This document shows, piece by piece, positions 1 to 14,878 of a stretch of 64,000 nt of DNA. This DNA comes from Tomocerus qinae. Its lineage: Eukaryota > Arthropoda > Collembola > Entomobryomorpha > Tomoceridae. The number at the start of each line of letters is the position of its first letter. The first letter of the stretch is position 1. The notes under the pieces are model-generated. The model was not told the DNA's origin. It saw only the letters and a program-made list of their open reading frames with translations, and searched no databases. Position numbers and translations under genes: made by a program. The stretch spans positions 45,872,296-45,936,295 of the forward strand of contig CM034548.1 of assembly GCA_020055645.1 (NCBI GenBank). The letters are read 5' to 3'.

Positions 1-3000
1 GGTAAGTACCTACTCAAATGATTGTACCTGCCAAATGCTGAAGTTTTGGAGTTAAGCCTATGTAATGTAGTCACTTATTGCCAGTTTATTTCAGGTTGGG
101 TTAGTTTAGGTTTAGGCATGTAGTTTCACAAATCCTTGCATGTCTATCTATTTACTGTAAGCACGTAATTTATATAGGGAGTTATTTAAGTATTGTGTAG
201 GCATATGATAGGAGGCATGTAAATAAATAGGGAGATGTGTATTATGTTGTGAAAGAGGCTTTATGCAGTACACTAGGAGATCAGTAGAGGTTTTAAGCAT
301 CTTACCCACTACATTCCATTGCAGTCACATTGTGCTGGCTGCATAATACGAAAATTTATATCACAAAGCCCTTCATTCATATTCATTATGTAATAAATCA
401 AGGTAACATGTTAAAAGGAAAAATATTCATCATCGTCATCACTCATCTAGCGCTTTAATATTTAATGAAACTAGTCTGTTTCTACGCTGGTAGTAATACA
501 CACAAGGGAACAGAGAAGCGGGGCACGTTGTTCTCTTCCCAAAATAGTAACACACAAAAGCACTTGTTATACTAATATATACATACACTAAATACTAGAT
601 AGCATGCAGAAAACACGCTAATGATTAGCATTACATTTTGTATTCTTGTCTTGTGAGCTTAACTTCGTATTTATGTACTGCTAACCTAAATATTATTTTT
701 AGTAGGCAATATATCTCATGTTCCACGTTTCTACAAACCATGTAATTTACTATTCATGCAGACATGCAATGTGTTGTGCTATGTGCTCGATGATAACGCG
801 AAATCCTTCTTTTCTTTTTATCTAAGTGCTAACAATAAACGTAATACAACGACCAATGGGCCACTGCTAATTTAATATCGATAACGTATAAAACATGTGC
901 TTGTACTTTTGCATAATTAATCTTGGTGAACTATATTTATGACAACTTACGATACTATCATAGTCATGCATTCATATTTAAGCATCTGCACTTTGGCATT
1001 CAACAAGAACTAAAATGTTTCGGTGTACACAAAAATGTGAATAAATTTCAGGTTTAAATGCACTAAATTTAAACGGTCATCAAAGAAAGTGAATTCCGAA
1101 TTTAGTAGATAAAGAAAAGGTTGGAGCATTAATTCTAAGAAGTAAAGATATTAGAGGAAAGGGTGCTGGTGACGCAGTTCATTCGGGCAAAAATTATGAC
1201 CTTTCTGTATAAAGAAGGAATGTGTCAAGATTGTTTAGTCTTGCCATCTGTCCATTTAATTAGCAACATTAATTATTTCTCGGGTGTAGGTCGTCAGGGG
1301 AAAGTTTTTTTGCGGAGGATATCATTCAGAAGGAGGGAGAGATGACAACTTAGAAGCTTCGGCGTAATTCCCTCTCCTCTTGTCTTTGATAAGGATGGTG
1401 TGATCGAGTTTTGTGCAAAGGTGGTTGGCATGCTACTTTAATATATGGCTCCTGACGGTAGTTGTGCTAGTCGGAGTAGGCTAATAGAACTAGTCATCGT
1501 GAAACGTAACTCGTCTTCCTTTCTCTCGGCCACACACTTTCTGTGGAAAGTATGAGGAGTGAGAGAAAGGCTTGTAAATCGAAAGTTAGCATCGATTAGC
1601 TGTCAAATTTTGTTTGAGCCTCTTCCTTCGTGGCCTCCTCACTGAACTTACTTTATTATGGCTACGGCTAATGTAAATCCTCCGCAAATTTCTCCATCCA
1701 GGAATTCTGATTCCCATTTAACTCAAGACAATATTTGAAGAACAAAAATAGAGCGTCCATTGTTCCATTAATAGACGGGCGAGGGGTTTTTAGAATGCAC
1801 TACACATGCAACTTAATCTAAACTACATACATTATATTATGGTGACATTGTGACTAAGGGCATAAGCTTAGTTGGACCTTATCCTTCACTGGCCATGTCT
1901 CCAGCACGCGGACAGTTCAGCATTCATGCAAAATGCAGCTACAGAATAAAATATTCATTTGTGACAGTTCACATAAAGTAAAGAAAAGTGAAGTAACTTC
2001 ACACTCTTGTCTTCAACTCACTGTTCCCAACTCGGAGGGAGAAAGCAAAGTGAAAAGGGGATGCCTGCAGTCGTAGCAGGACAGAATCACCTCATATCAA
2101 ATTCCATACACACACAGGCACTATCCATACAACATTTATTCTATCATATTTCTGCGATCCTCACTTTTTAACAGTGCTCAGATGGTTCCTTTATGCTAAA
2201 GCCCGTTTCTTATCTGGACCTTTTTCTCAGTGACAAAAATCTTGAGCCAAAACTTGAGCAATGCTTCCTTAGGGACTTAGTCTACATGCTTTTTCCTTGA
2301 GACTTTTCCCCTTTATTTTCCAGACAGAAAATAAATAAAACGACACAGAAATAGTAGGCGACAATCTATTTCACTTTATCACTATTTTACTGCACTGCTT
2401 GCTAAACTACCTAATGACATCTTTGAAGTGAAGGGCACCTACACCTACCTAACACAGATAACATAAATACATACATGCATGTACTATTATTTACTGCCAT
2501 ATGCATTCCACCACCGTCCATGCATAGTCCATTCAGTGCAACGTTTTCTTCGACCTCACTGACCAGAGTCTCATATGATACAGTGCAGTGGTAAAACGTA
2601 CGTGAGCAAAAGCATCCGTGTGTAGTATAGTTTATATTATTGCATGCATGTTGTAAATAAGTAAATATAATAAATACCCAAAAGTGCTTTTTAATATGCC
2701 TACTCATTTAAGTACTAGGATAATAAATAACTCTTGCTATGAAATTTTTTTGCTTTACGAATGGCACATTAATACTCTTCTATCTGGGTATTCAAGAAGG
2801 AAACACAAGTACTGGAGCAAACGGTTGGTGAAAATAGTATACTACTGCACTACGGCACGTAACAGAAGTTTTTTCATCTAAAATGATGCTGAAACCAGCA
2901 CAATAAATATTAATTCCTTATTATCTTAAACGGTTTTATGTTAAAATAGCTGTAATTGTATTAAATGTTTTATAATATGGAGATGTAGTATTCAAACACA

Positions 3001-6000
3001 CAATTCATTCAGACAAGGGAGAGAGGGATAATGGCTACTGTGGAACATAAATTAGAAGAAATACGTTGAACTACATCGAAATGAAAGAAGAGTCACACCT
3101 AAAAACAAAAGATAAGCCTAGTACCTACCAGCAACAGAATGTACTAAAAAGCAGTTACTACAATATTAAAGTAAATACATTCGACTGGCACTATCTGCAG
3201 CTCAGGCAGTGTAGCATCAACGATACACATTCTACTGCATGCACAACAGCATAATATAGGCTTTTGCGTTACAGAATTTTATGCCTAGTGCCTATCTGTT
3301 AGGTACGTCTAGGTTTTTGCTCCATTTGACTAATAGGTACATATTTCATCAGCAGTGCTCCTTCGGATGTATGCCTTCAGAAGAAAAGTCAAAATTTACA
3401 CTGACTTGCAGATACATTCATTGAGCGCTTAGGATCTGAGAAATTGAAATGAGAGTTGGCTTGGCTGGGATATTCACAAAGGAGCATGATCTTTCTTTAG
3501 TAATGATTTGCATAGAATACATAACATTAGATAGCTACACACAATATAGTCTGATAGGAGTGGAGCTAGAATGCCAAGACTTGTCGTAAATATGTATGTA
3601 GCAACATGCGGAGAATTAAATACGAAACGTATGGCTAAGAAACGGAAGGAAATTACTGCCACGCCTTTCCTCCTAGCTGAATAAAGTAAAGGTCAGGGAG
3701 TCTCTCGTTTATTTTCGTTGGTCTGTCTGTCTTGGCTCTTTGGCTTCGCTCCCCTCAATTCTCAAGACTCCTGGCTATAAAATCAAGTTACGGCTCTTAG
3801 TCAGCGATGAATCAATTCTTTAATAACAATACATACCTTCCCAAGCCACCTCTACTAACTACACTACTGAGAACAAATGGAGGGAAGCGGGGTCCCTTCC
3901 TTAATTCCCAATTGGACTTCCCATGTACTAATTACTATAAAATGTGATCAGCTTCTTCTGTGAGTCAAGACATCATTTATTTTAATCCAGACTCTTTATG
4001 TATATTTAATAATTTGATGTAAATAAGAATGATCATTAATAATCTTGTCAATTTCCACCCGGAAGAGCTGTAATAGAGAAGACAGCTTTCAGCACAATGA
4101 ACTTCCAAAGAATGCACACCAAGCATTACGGAGCAAAGAGAACCATAACTAGCTCATTCACAATCTTCCGTTCGAAAAAAACACTTTAAAAAAATCCCAT
4201 TACCAGCGAATGCGAAAGCTACACTAGAGTTGCAATGAACATTAAGGGCGGTAGCAAAATGGTTATGCGAAATAGTGGCAAAAATGGTAAACCAAGAAGA
4301 AAAAATAAATCCCTCCTCATTGCTTTGAATTTTGATAAAGAATAAACATCGAAGCAATTTGATGAATGTTTAAATTCTTCTAAACCCAAGATTATTGATA
4401 AATATTAAATTACTGAATTATTGAACATTACTATAATGCGATTAAATTGGGACAATTATTTTTTATCTTTTTATAGATATTTCCAAATAACATAATTAAC
4501 TCAGGCGAGAATGACACTTCAGCATTAAGGGATCTTTGGGGTCCGAGTTAAATGCCAATAAATCTAATTTAAATTTTAAATAAGTTGCTATATGCCCATA
4601 TATGGATGAAAAATGTTAGCATTCATTTGCCTACAAAGCAATTTTACCAGTGAGAAATTTTAAAATAGCCGTATGAAGCAGGAAGCAGAGTGAAGGAAAG
4701 ATATGCAAGTGAGACATGCAATATATCGATATAGTTTCACTGAAGAATAGATAGCAGTGACAATGAGTGTTCTTTCTTGAGAGAAATACTGCGGCACTCA
4801 TGCACTGCATTGAACTGAACTACTATCTATTTCTTTTCTATTACCTTGAAAACATTTCGATTAGGAATTGTATCGTATTGTGTAAGTAGAGAAGAGAATG
4901 GTCTTTGTAAAGTATATGGCCTTATGCAGTAATGTGGTATGTGTGTACACATTATGCACAGAGATATGTTTCATGTGAATGAGCATCCTTGGTTGGATAA
5001 GATATATAAATATGGGAACAGTGATAGTGAAAGATAGAGTTAGTTTTGCTTTGGCGGATAAGGATTTTCCGTTGTCATTGCAATGGGCCATTCAAATGCA
5101 GAGACTACGATAGGAAAGTTTCATAAGTCATGCACCGGTACACATGTGTGTGCTTTCTGTGCTGCTCTTCTCTTCCGTGGAATAGTCTAATGTATGAATC
5201 TAATATCCATTTCCCTAAACGCCTTTTATGATAGATGGATTTCTTTTCTTATCTTATTCCATTTCATGGTGACATGTACATGTAGACATGGAAAAGCCCA
5301 AATTCATTTTACACACCCATTTCAATCACATTAACCCAGTTAGAAAAAATTCCCTCCACACCATATACCACTTTTGTATTGTATACATTTATGTGTACCA
5401 TATGTATATATCTCCCAGTATGGTTGCTACTACATGCTGCACTGCTTCCTATAAAGAAGACGACTTGCATCTGTGTAGAGCAGAGCACAGGCATATACAA
5501 ACTACATGTGTCTACATGTACATAATAAGTAAGAAGATCTATTCAATATTAGTGTACAGTTATGCTTACGAAGTATTAGCAGTTTCTGATTTGTGAGAAG
5601 AACTCGAGATTGAAAAAATTGAGCTCCTATCTGAAGGAATCCGTATCATCGCCCCTCATGATATACTAATAGTGGCATTAGTAGACTCATAAAACTTTTT
5701 CCTGTCATCAGTCCTTTACTCCTAATCCATTCGTTTTATAGGATCTTTATTTTAAACTACATAATATACATTGTCCTATGCTGCACAATGTCGGAAGATA
5801 CGAAGAGGATTTCTTTGAAAGCAAGAAATTGTACACCTCACTAATAAATAGAATACCTAATGCCGGTATTATGAATGAGTGTACATATAGATATATTTAG
5901 AAATACTAATAATGCATGCACATGCTATATGAATGGGAAAAGCCATCATAACTGTCTGGGATGTATTTAGTTGGACGTCCATGCGAAGTGTATTCAGAGG

Positions 6001-9000
6001 GAAGAAAAGGATTGAGCCTAATAAAATAATGGAGGAACGTAGGTAATAAGTGGAATAATGGTCTTTCTGTGCCGAGATAGTGTTCCGGAAAAGGGAAAAA
6101 TAAAGTTCACACAAACGAAAGAGGAAAGTGGGCTACAGATGTGAATTGGAGGAATATAGTAATCGAGTGTTGTGTTGTGTGCAGCATTATAAAACGTAGT
6201 TAAGTAGTATGTGTACGTACAGACAGATAATATCAGTATCCATCTACATAGTGACTTCAGTAATGGAACATTAGACTGCCAAACTACTGTTCTCTATTTT
6301 TAAATTAAACAGTACCCAAAAGGGATCATTATGCATGCATATCCTAACGTAAATCTAAATCATGACTTGGCTTCTTTGGCTTACATTTAGCCTTTAGCGA
6401 CCTAAGAGGCAAGTCGATACATATCTTTTGACTCTTTTATGCTCTTCTTCTGACTACATCCAGACTATGTATATTTACGGAGACAAGACAAGACACTCAA
6501 TTCAGATTCAAATACATAACTACACACGTAGCTATGTATTTCCGTCAATGCTACCTCCTCTAAGCACTATTTTAGTGTACCTATAGAAAGGCGCAGATAA
6601 AAATAGAGGCAATATCTAATGTAATGTCTTTGCCATTAAATTACATACGCACGCAGTCAACCTCACTTTCTCTTGCTTTCTCCTCCACAAACTACCCGTC
6701 TTAATCCCAATGCTTATATATATGACATGTACTTCCAATGTATCTGCTATTTCCACCTTTGTAACTACATTGTGCCTGACACAGGTTAGGTCTACTCCCA
6801 TAATATGCATTCAGGAATATTCAGCCGTAGGTACAGTAAAAGAAGTAGTAGAGGTTGCGTCTTGGAACTCTTCCTGCTTCCCAGGAAGAAGAAACGAAAG
6901 AGTGCATTATAAATGCTGTGCATATGTACACCTTATGGAGTTCCGCATTTTTGGAAAGCCAGCCACATTAGATTTCCGCTTTCTCCGCGTAGGTGTAGTT
7001 ACCACAACTTCCTTGCCTTGCTTGCATGGGACTATGACTGAGATGAAAAGCCCCAAGAGCCTAGGAGCTCACTTACATATTTTACTTCAAACTGCTCACT
7101 CACAGAACAGAGAGAATGCCATAAGTTCTTTCTTGATGTAGTGCATCAGTAAGCATAAGTAATACATGGAAGAAACAATGACGGGTCCTGTACGTTCCCC
7201 GAAAGGCTATGTCCTATCAACTCTCTGCTATACCTCATATATAATGCACACGCTTAAGTGTGTTGCACACTAAAATGTAAGTGTACCTTCTCTATACTAT
7301 ATTCCGTAAATAGTTTATTTTCATATGCATTACCTACCACAGTCATAGCCTCTAATGTCAGTAGAATGCAGTGGTGATATTTTCAGTGGAAGGAAAAGCC
7401 ATTTTACAACTATAGTATAAATTTCCGTCCCTGACCATGAAGTGAGAAAAAATCGGCGGACCATGTAAATGTGGATTCGTATTCGAAAAGAATAACTCTG
7501 AAGAAAGACAAATTCTTTTAGCAAATGTTCAGATAGTTTTGTCGGTTCAAGGCAACGATGTCCGAACTCAGAATTGCCGTGGTCACATTTGCCTTGCCGC
7601 TATAGTTCCTATGAATAAGGAGACTCTGGGACTATGCCAGACTCTTATGAGGGCTTTTAAATCTCACATTATTTTCTGGTATTCAACACTCTCGAATCTA
7701 GGCTACCACTATGTATGTGTAAGTGAAACTATGCAGTTATTTATAAGTGATATATGTTATGTTTCTGGAAGGGGAGCCCTAAAACTCTTTTTACATCCAT
7801 CCTAACCATCGCAAGTATACTTTTGAATTTAGTTTCCTACTGTTCCCTTCTGGGCTGCATTATTGCTGGGAAAGCCTTCCTCTATGTCGACTTACACTTT
7901 CATGTACGCAGTGGACACATACGTACATATAATTCAAAGTAGGCATTCAAATGGTTAGCCATAAACATTTGTAAAGGTCCATAAATAATTGCACAGTTCT
8001 TTCGGAATCTTCAAATGAACATTCATATCAAACGATATTATTTATTTTCCTGTCCACATATCTCTAAGCATCTATCCATAGTATAAAATTATAAAGGTAA
8101 GAGTTATTGGTACTTATCGCAAGACGAACTATTACTTAGCAGCCTTTCCTACCACGTGTGGCGGCAAAAATATCCACCATACTTATGTAGATACCTACTT
8201 CTACAATTCTACATCGATACTTTCCTTTGTCCATAAATAATTCCTATAACCTTTCATGCACGGTCAATGCTATCTGTGATCATTCAATCCGATTCTGTAG
8301 GGGATATCTGCAACTTCCCATTCTCTCAAAATTTCTACAAAGATTTACAATCTGTCTGTGAAAAATACTGGCAATAGTATCAAAATAAACTATTTATTTG
8401 ATAAACACACAGGTAGAGCCAGAATCGCAGTGAGAGTACGTACACTACTGTCAATTCAGTCAAATTGATTGATGGCCATCACGAGATATTCAACAATAAT
8501 TGCCGTTTCTAATAGTGTCCACGTATAATTATGAATAGCAAAATCTGTTCATTTTTTGAATATATTTGTATGTAGTTATGAGCTATTTATGACTATTACG
8601 TTGGCTTTGAAAAGAAGGCAACCAATCAACCAATGTACCTGTACATCGTAAAAACTATAAAATCTCAACCCACATGACATTTAAGCCGTTCTCTTTCTGC
8701 CCATAAATTATATTTTGATGGAATCCTTTCACTTGTCCTCGGCAGAATAATTTCTGCTCTACATAGGGTTAAACGCGGTCAGTTTATAAAATATGAGTGC
8801 AAAGCTTACCTGGAAAGCAGACAATCCAAAGGACGAGAATACTTTCCTCCATGGTGGATGAAAAGTGACGAATTCCGCTGCAAGAAATATGAGATATTCT
8901 GACGAGTAGAGCACCGAGGCACACTTTGCTATTTTCTGTAGTTGACCAATGCAATAGTAACTTCAACTTTGATCAAGAACAACTGTAACAGAACGAAGGT

Positions 9001-12000
9001 TTATATGAGGCAATAAGCTGCCTAAATATCCGCTGTTTTTCTCTATTTATCTAGCAAAGGATATTTTGTGCACGGCATTATTTATATGTTCAAAGTTCTG
9101 TTCTGTCGACCGTAGTAAGAACAAGCTAATGTACGAGAGAGAGAGTAGTTCTTTATAATCTCCAATAACAAGAAAAAGTTTTGCTAGACGAATGGGCGTT
9201 TCTTTCTACTTGTTTTCAGTAACTGCAGACATTTATTCAAGTTAACAACTAACGAGCTGCTCTGTACGAGAACAATTTTATATTGTTGTCCACTCGTCGG
9301 TGTGACAGTTGCGTTCTCTCCTATTAAGTTATGATCCAAATAAATGGACTCTTCTTCACTTCTTTCTCTTAAATCCCAATTTGATTCCAAATTGAAGTCA
9401 ACTAGACAGTATTTATGGATGAAACTATTTTGCTTCCAAGGTCTTTCCGAATATTGTCCATGGTCAACGCACAGTGCCGATAGTGAAAATGCAATTAATA
9501 GACCGCTATTTACTTTGCTGTGATTTCTATTCCCTCGATCTTCTCCCCAAGACTTCAGTAATCAAACGATGTTTCCTTTAAAACAGTCGAAACTGGCATC
9601 CACTCGTACAATCTGTCAACACATACATTTATACATTAAATAGGTATTTAAGGCAGCTTTTCTAGTATCGACAAGTGGCATAGATAATTCAAAGTACGTA
9701 CACTACTTAAGTAATGGCCAATATCACTTGAATAATGAATAGTATTTAAGCAAGGTATGGTTAGTTTTGGCTGTTTCGTTGGGTTGGTCACCATTAATAA
9801 TTCATTTCATGGTCACAATCCAGTTTCGACCATTGAGCACATTATTTGATAAACCGCAGACAGTCGTTTAACAAATACTACCTACCAAACTATTTACTTT
9901 AATAACTGCCTTATTTGATGCTTACATTTCTACGACATCTCAATATTATTATTATTAAACATTGTATCATGTTACAATTTAAATAGTGGTGAGCGAGGGA
10001 ATTGTGCTATGATCTCAATGCTGCAAGAATGCTAAATTATTGCTCTTTTTGTCATGCTTAATAGTAATGTAGTAACTTTATGCGGTGCTTTCAAGTGTTT
10101 AATAAGGACGAAAGGGTATCAAGTTAGGGTACCAAAATAAGATGACTTATATCCACATTATAAGTGTATATAACCAATTTTTTCAGTAATGCAGTGCAGT
10201 GTAAAGAAAACTAAATAACACACAATGTTAATTCACAGTAATACGATTACATAGCTCACACAATAAGTTAAAATAGTCTTAAAGATATTTAAATGAGTCA
10301 CTAACTGAAGACTTTCTTAGAAGAGTTTTACATGAGCAGTTTATTCCTAATCCACTTCAGCCGAGTTCAGCTAGTTATTTTATGGGTAGCTTGTGACTTG
10401 TGTATATCTTTAATTACCTATGAAGAATTGGTAAAAGAACGCTAGTGATTTGCTGAGTCTCACATTTCTCAAGGACTATGTGCTATTTAAAAATGCAGGG
10501 AACAAGCAGGTTTAAATTTTAAAGATATCAATGAAGTACAAAGTTAGATACATTTTAGAGCTTCCAGAAGACATACTAGCTACCAGGGCATTTTAAAACT
10601 TGCAGCTATGAATCACAAATGCGATTCATTAAACCATTTTGACTTTGTTACCTTGTCAATAGTGGTGACTAATATTTGTTGTTTTTGTTTTGCAAAAATA
10701 AGTCAATTTGGTTTATTATTAGTACTAGCCGGTCACAGGACCTAGGACCTGTTATGAAAAAAGCTAGCGTGTATTCTGGCGCAAATTGCAACATTTTTAG
10801 TTTTTTTAAATTAAGCTATTAGGCATAGGCCCTTGCTAATTGAAAAATATAATTGCAAAATTTCAAAGTAAATTTTCAAATTTTTCCGCGCATGAAATAA
10901 TACTAACTTTAAACGCACTGAAAGTTGGAAATATTTGCATACAGAATGCATGAACTGATTTGTTATGAAATATACGGACTTGTTGAGATTTGCCACATTT
11001 AGGTAAAGTTTAGGATTGAATTCTGTTTAGCTGAGTTATCAGAGCGGCAGATTACCACACGATGATATAAACAAACATACCGACCTAAGGAATTTTTCAC
11101 CGCGCAACTCGAACAACATGATTATACTATAAGTAGTGATTCATTTTGTTTATTGAAAGGGTAGATTGGTTCAATGACGGAACGAAATTAAGAGTACGGT
11201 TCAAATTAGATTGTTATCTTAGTAATACTGATTTAAAGCCGGCCACTAAAAGTTATTACCAATGTCGCAAGTGCTGTCAATTAATTTCAAACAAAACCCA
11301 AAAAATATTTATGCTTTGATTGAATATAAATGCTGTTTATTTATTACTAGTAGAAGGGATCGCCCAGTCCCCAATCCCGCGGAAATTTCTTCTTGCTGCC
11401 ATGGTTGATAAATGTTTAATATTTATTACTTGACTTGTGTAAATAATAAAGTGATTTAATTCCACTCCATGATGATATACCAATATTTGCACTTCAATGA
11501 GTGCACAATGTACTAAAATAATTACATAGTTACATATAGCATTAATTAATGAAATAAATCCATTGAATGAAAACTATCGAGCAATCAATGTTGATGAACA
11601 TTGCATAATATTTGTCTGTGTAGTCTATTTCATTTGTTTACCAAGTACCATTAAAATTGTGTTACTAGTATACCATAATGTTTAATGGCGGAACCAACTC
11701 TGGCTGCTTCTTCAGCTCCAGATCGGAACAATAGTTGCTATTTTTTTATTTAATTTACAATGTAGGATAAATATCCATGGCCTGTAATTAATCGTAACAA
11801 CGCACGTATACCAAGTCTAGTGTGCGGCTAAACTTGGATATTTCATGTCCTTGCTGTTCTCCTGCTTCCTAGTTTACATCACACACATACACACATTTTT
11901 CAACAGTAGGTAGGTACACACCTCTAGAGCAAATTAATTCGCAGCTGTACACAAACATTATTAATTTTTGCACAGGACTGGCGGAACACTTTGTGTTATA

Positions 12001-14687
12001 CAATCGTCTATGCTAACTCACACAAAGTGTGGCAGAGAAAGCTTTTATTCACGTCGCGTGCTTTATTAAAGTAATTTGTCTTGCAAAGGTGTGACTGGCC
12101 ATTATTTTCATTAATTATATCCCATTGTATGTAATTTATTCAGTTTCTAATTAAACTCCAATTATAAACCATTCTGCTCTGTCCGAACTTTATTTCTCCC
12201 AATTTTATTAAATCGAGAGGTCAGGATAATGATTTCAAATGCATGGTCTATGGTCTGGTCTGTCTGTACCTACTGAAATGGCTACTAACTAATTTTTTCT
12301 CACAAGAGTAACAAAGGTAGTCATGATAATTATTATTTAAGTCAATTGTTCCACTTTATCTAATTTATTTCATCTCCTTTCCATAAAGTAGAGAACGGTA
12401 TAGCTAAAAATTACATTTACGTCACATTATTTATAAAGTCATACCATAACCATCGAAATAATTGTCCACATTTAAATAGTTCGATCTATGTTAAATTAAA
12501 TATGATATGCGTAATTTGCTTTAGCTCTCTAAATAAATAGATTCACGCAAATAACCAATTAATGGGTTCAATGTCGTTGGAAACTAAGCATCCTACGAAA
12601 GCAAAATCCTAATAAAACAGATATTTACATTTTCGATAATAATTTTTGGTATGCAGGGTAAAATATTTTATGCCACAGAAATTGCGAAGCTTTTTCACAA
12701 CCATTTTGTCATTTTGGTGGAAGCGGTACCAAACATTAGTCGGAACTTTTTAACCCTAAAGCAATGAAATCAAATTATGTGTATCAATAGTTTTACTTCG
12801 ACAACAATAATACGGCGATGCAGTGATTGTTTAAAATGTTGTTTCATGTAATATTTCGTACTATTTATTAAGCCAATTATATTATTGCAGAACATCACAT
12901 TTGTACGAATATAACGTAGGTACTCCATGTAATTCTACATGTTAGACGAGCTTAAAAGGATAACATCGCGCAGATAAACTGCTGCGTGTATTCAGTTAAT
13001 GCCTTAAAATCGCAATTTTCAAAAGATTGAAGCCTAAATCGTTCAATACTGTCTAAAACTACTTTGCTTTTGCCGATAACATGGACTAGTTAAACTGTTT
13101 AATACTTTAGGTTGCTAAGGCATGCGTCAGTCGGAATTTCTTGCAACTTATAAGCTAGTGCTCTATAGGACTCGACTGGCCAGAAAAAATATGTAAATTG
13201 CATTCGGGAATTACAGATGAATTTTATTTCGAAAAGCAAATAACATTACTATTAGCTTTTACGATAAGGCGTGTGTGAAGCATAAGAGCTAGGACTGAAT
13301 GGTGTGTTGAGTGTTAACAATTGTTTTCCTGCGCTGTCTATTTTAGCATGGAGTCATATATTTATTATATTGATTATTCAAAATCGTATAGGATAGGACA
13401 TAGGACATGAAGTCAATATTGGTCTCAAAAATAGGGAAAAGAAATTTACGGGGCATGCAAGGCTTCTGATAGGAAATTTTTATCATTAACTCTCAAAAAA
13501 TACTGTGAAAGGAAGCCTGAAAACCAAACGATATCTTTTGAAAAACGCATGCCAGCTGAGGCAGCCTTAAGTTTTGCCATTTAACTTAGCAACATTTCGA
13601 CAAATCTGGCTAGATATTTTTATATGAACTTTGTATATTGTTTGTATTACATATTTCTCTTTTCTAGTAATACCTTTGGACCAGTTACGGCCGGATAATA
13701 GTGAAGGGCTCGTACGTATAGTCTAGGCATAGGCGCTAGCGCTACATACATTTTCATGTAACAGAGTCCTAGACGACGTTGCATTTCTCCCACTCCAAAA
13801 ACTGTTTAATTTTAAAAAGTGCAGGGACTTTTGGGAATAAATGGCCATGGCGATTTTCCTCCTAAAATATATGTATATAGTGTATGTACATGTTTTTAAA
13901 AATATGACAATTTTTTACTTCCCACGGGGGAGGTGTTATCAATGTTCTGCGCATTGACCAGATATTCTTATGCCCAATAAGATTGAAAAAAGTACTTCCT
14001 ACAAGATTGGGAGTTAAAATCATACGTGATTTTTGTGGATGTGACCAACTGACCAGAAGGAAGGATATTAAATCAGATATTTATTTTGTGCAGGATTAAT
14101 GCTATTCTCCTGATCCAGTAGTTTCTAATTATAGTAGTTGCATTATTTGTTGTGTGTGGAGTGAAAGGCTTGAATAGGGTGGCGGATGTCAGATACGAGA
14201 ATATAATATAGGTGATTCCATCGAGAGAAGGATAGAGTAGGATGACAGGGAAATACATTTGTACGAGAAAATCTAATTACAGTGTTGACAACAAGTCCAC
14301 AAATTCACTCAAGTGATTATTAACTTGGAGAGGGTATTTGACAATTTGATCTTGTTGTGACCTTTTCATTAGTCTACAGTTAACAGCATAACGAGTGGGA
14401 TTTTCGTCTGGGTCGAGTGAGTGCAGTAGTTTGAGTCACTCATCAAGTCTAGCTTTCCCTTCTGTTTTGATTTGATATCGGCTCAAGCAACCGAACTAAT
14501 TCTCACAAATTTTGTTCGTTTTACAATCAGCACTGTAGTCTGCATTTCTTCCCTTCAATGCTAACACCAAATGCTTCAATGACCTCAAAAATCTATATCC
14601 ATTGGTAGACATTCGTCTACTGAGACATCATTATGTGGCTATTTATTAGCTGCTTTCTAATTTCTTGTATAAATTAGGTGAATTAGG
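1..14687. other. non-coding stretch, no supportable gene
   Basis: I find no exon here that I can defend. Open frames are short (the longest is 143 codons at 6,710-7,141) and show no recognisable domain, membrane or motif pattern. The DNA is AT-rich with scattered short purine or pyrimidine runs. A small perfect hairpin at 11,986-12,030 is listed separately. The first bases fit a splice-donor consensus, so an exon could end at the left edge, but one match is weak evidence. Long introns of a gene outside the window are a plausible explanation. Confidence 0.6.
11986..12030. repeat. short perfect inverted repeat
   Basis: ACACTTTGTGT at 11,986-11,996 is the exact reverse complement of ACACAAAGTGT at 12,020-12,030, with a 23-base loop. 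It could fold as a small hairpin. An 11-base match like this can arise by chance in 64 kb, and I see nothing else that assigns it a role. Confidence 0.5.
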
Positions 14688-14878
14688 TACTGTTCAGATT
14701 TAATCGCTGTGGAATCGGTATGATTTTCGCGAAAATTTTGCGGTTAGTTTTCTAAGTACTGTATTTATTATCACCATGTGGCTACAGCATGAAATGCATG
14801 TGTATAGTACTCAGAAAACTAACCGCAAAATTTGCGCGAAAATCATATCGATTCCACAGCGATTAAATCTCAATAGTA
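14688..14878. repeat. long inverted repeat, MITE-like or hairpin-RNA-like
   Basis: The arm at 14,688-14,760 reappears as its reverse complement at 14,806-14,878, giving two arms of about 73 bases around a 45-base loop. Only a handful of positions differ between the arms. The core GATTTAATCGCTGTGGAATC is followed by an unusual CpG-bearing stretch (TTTTCGCGAAAATTTTGCGG) that contrasts with the CpG-poor surroundings. The structure suits a foldback or MITE element, and a transcript across it would form one long stem. I cannot identify target-site duplications or a family. Confidence 0.8.

Noticed and set aside
1518-1566. Ten-base inverted repeat CCTTTCTCTC / GAGAGAAAGG
   Set aside because: Low-complexity purine/pyrimidine arms; chance pairing is likely.
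6710-7141. 143-codon open frame on the + strand
   Set aside because: No domain, motif or plausible splice context. At this base composition a frame of this length is expected about once by chance in a window of this size.
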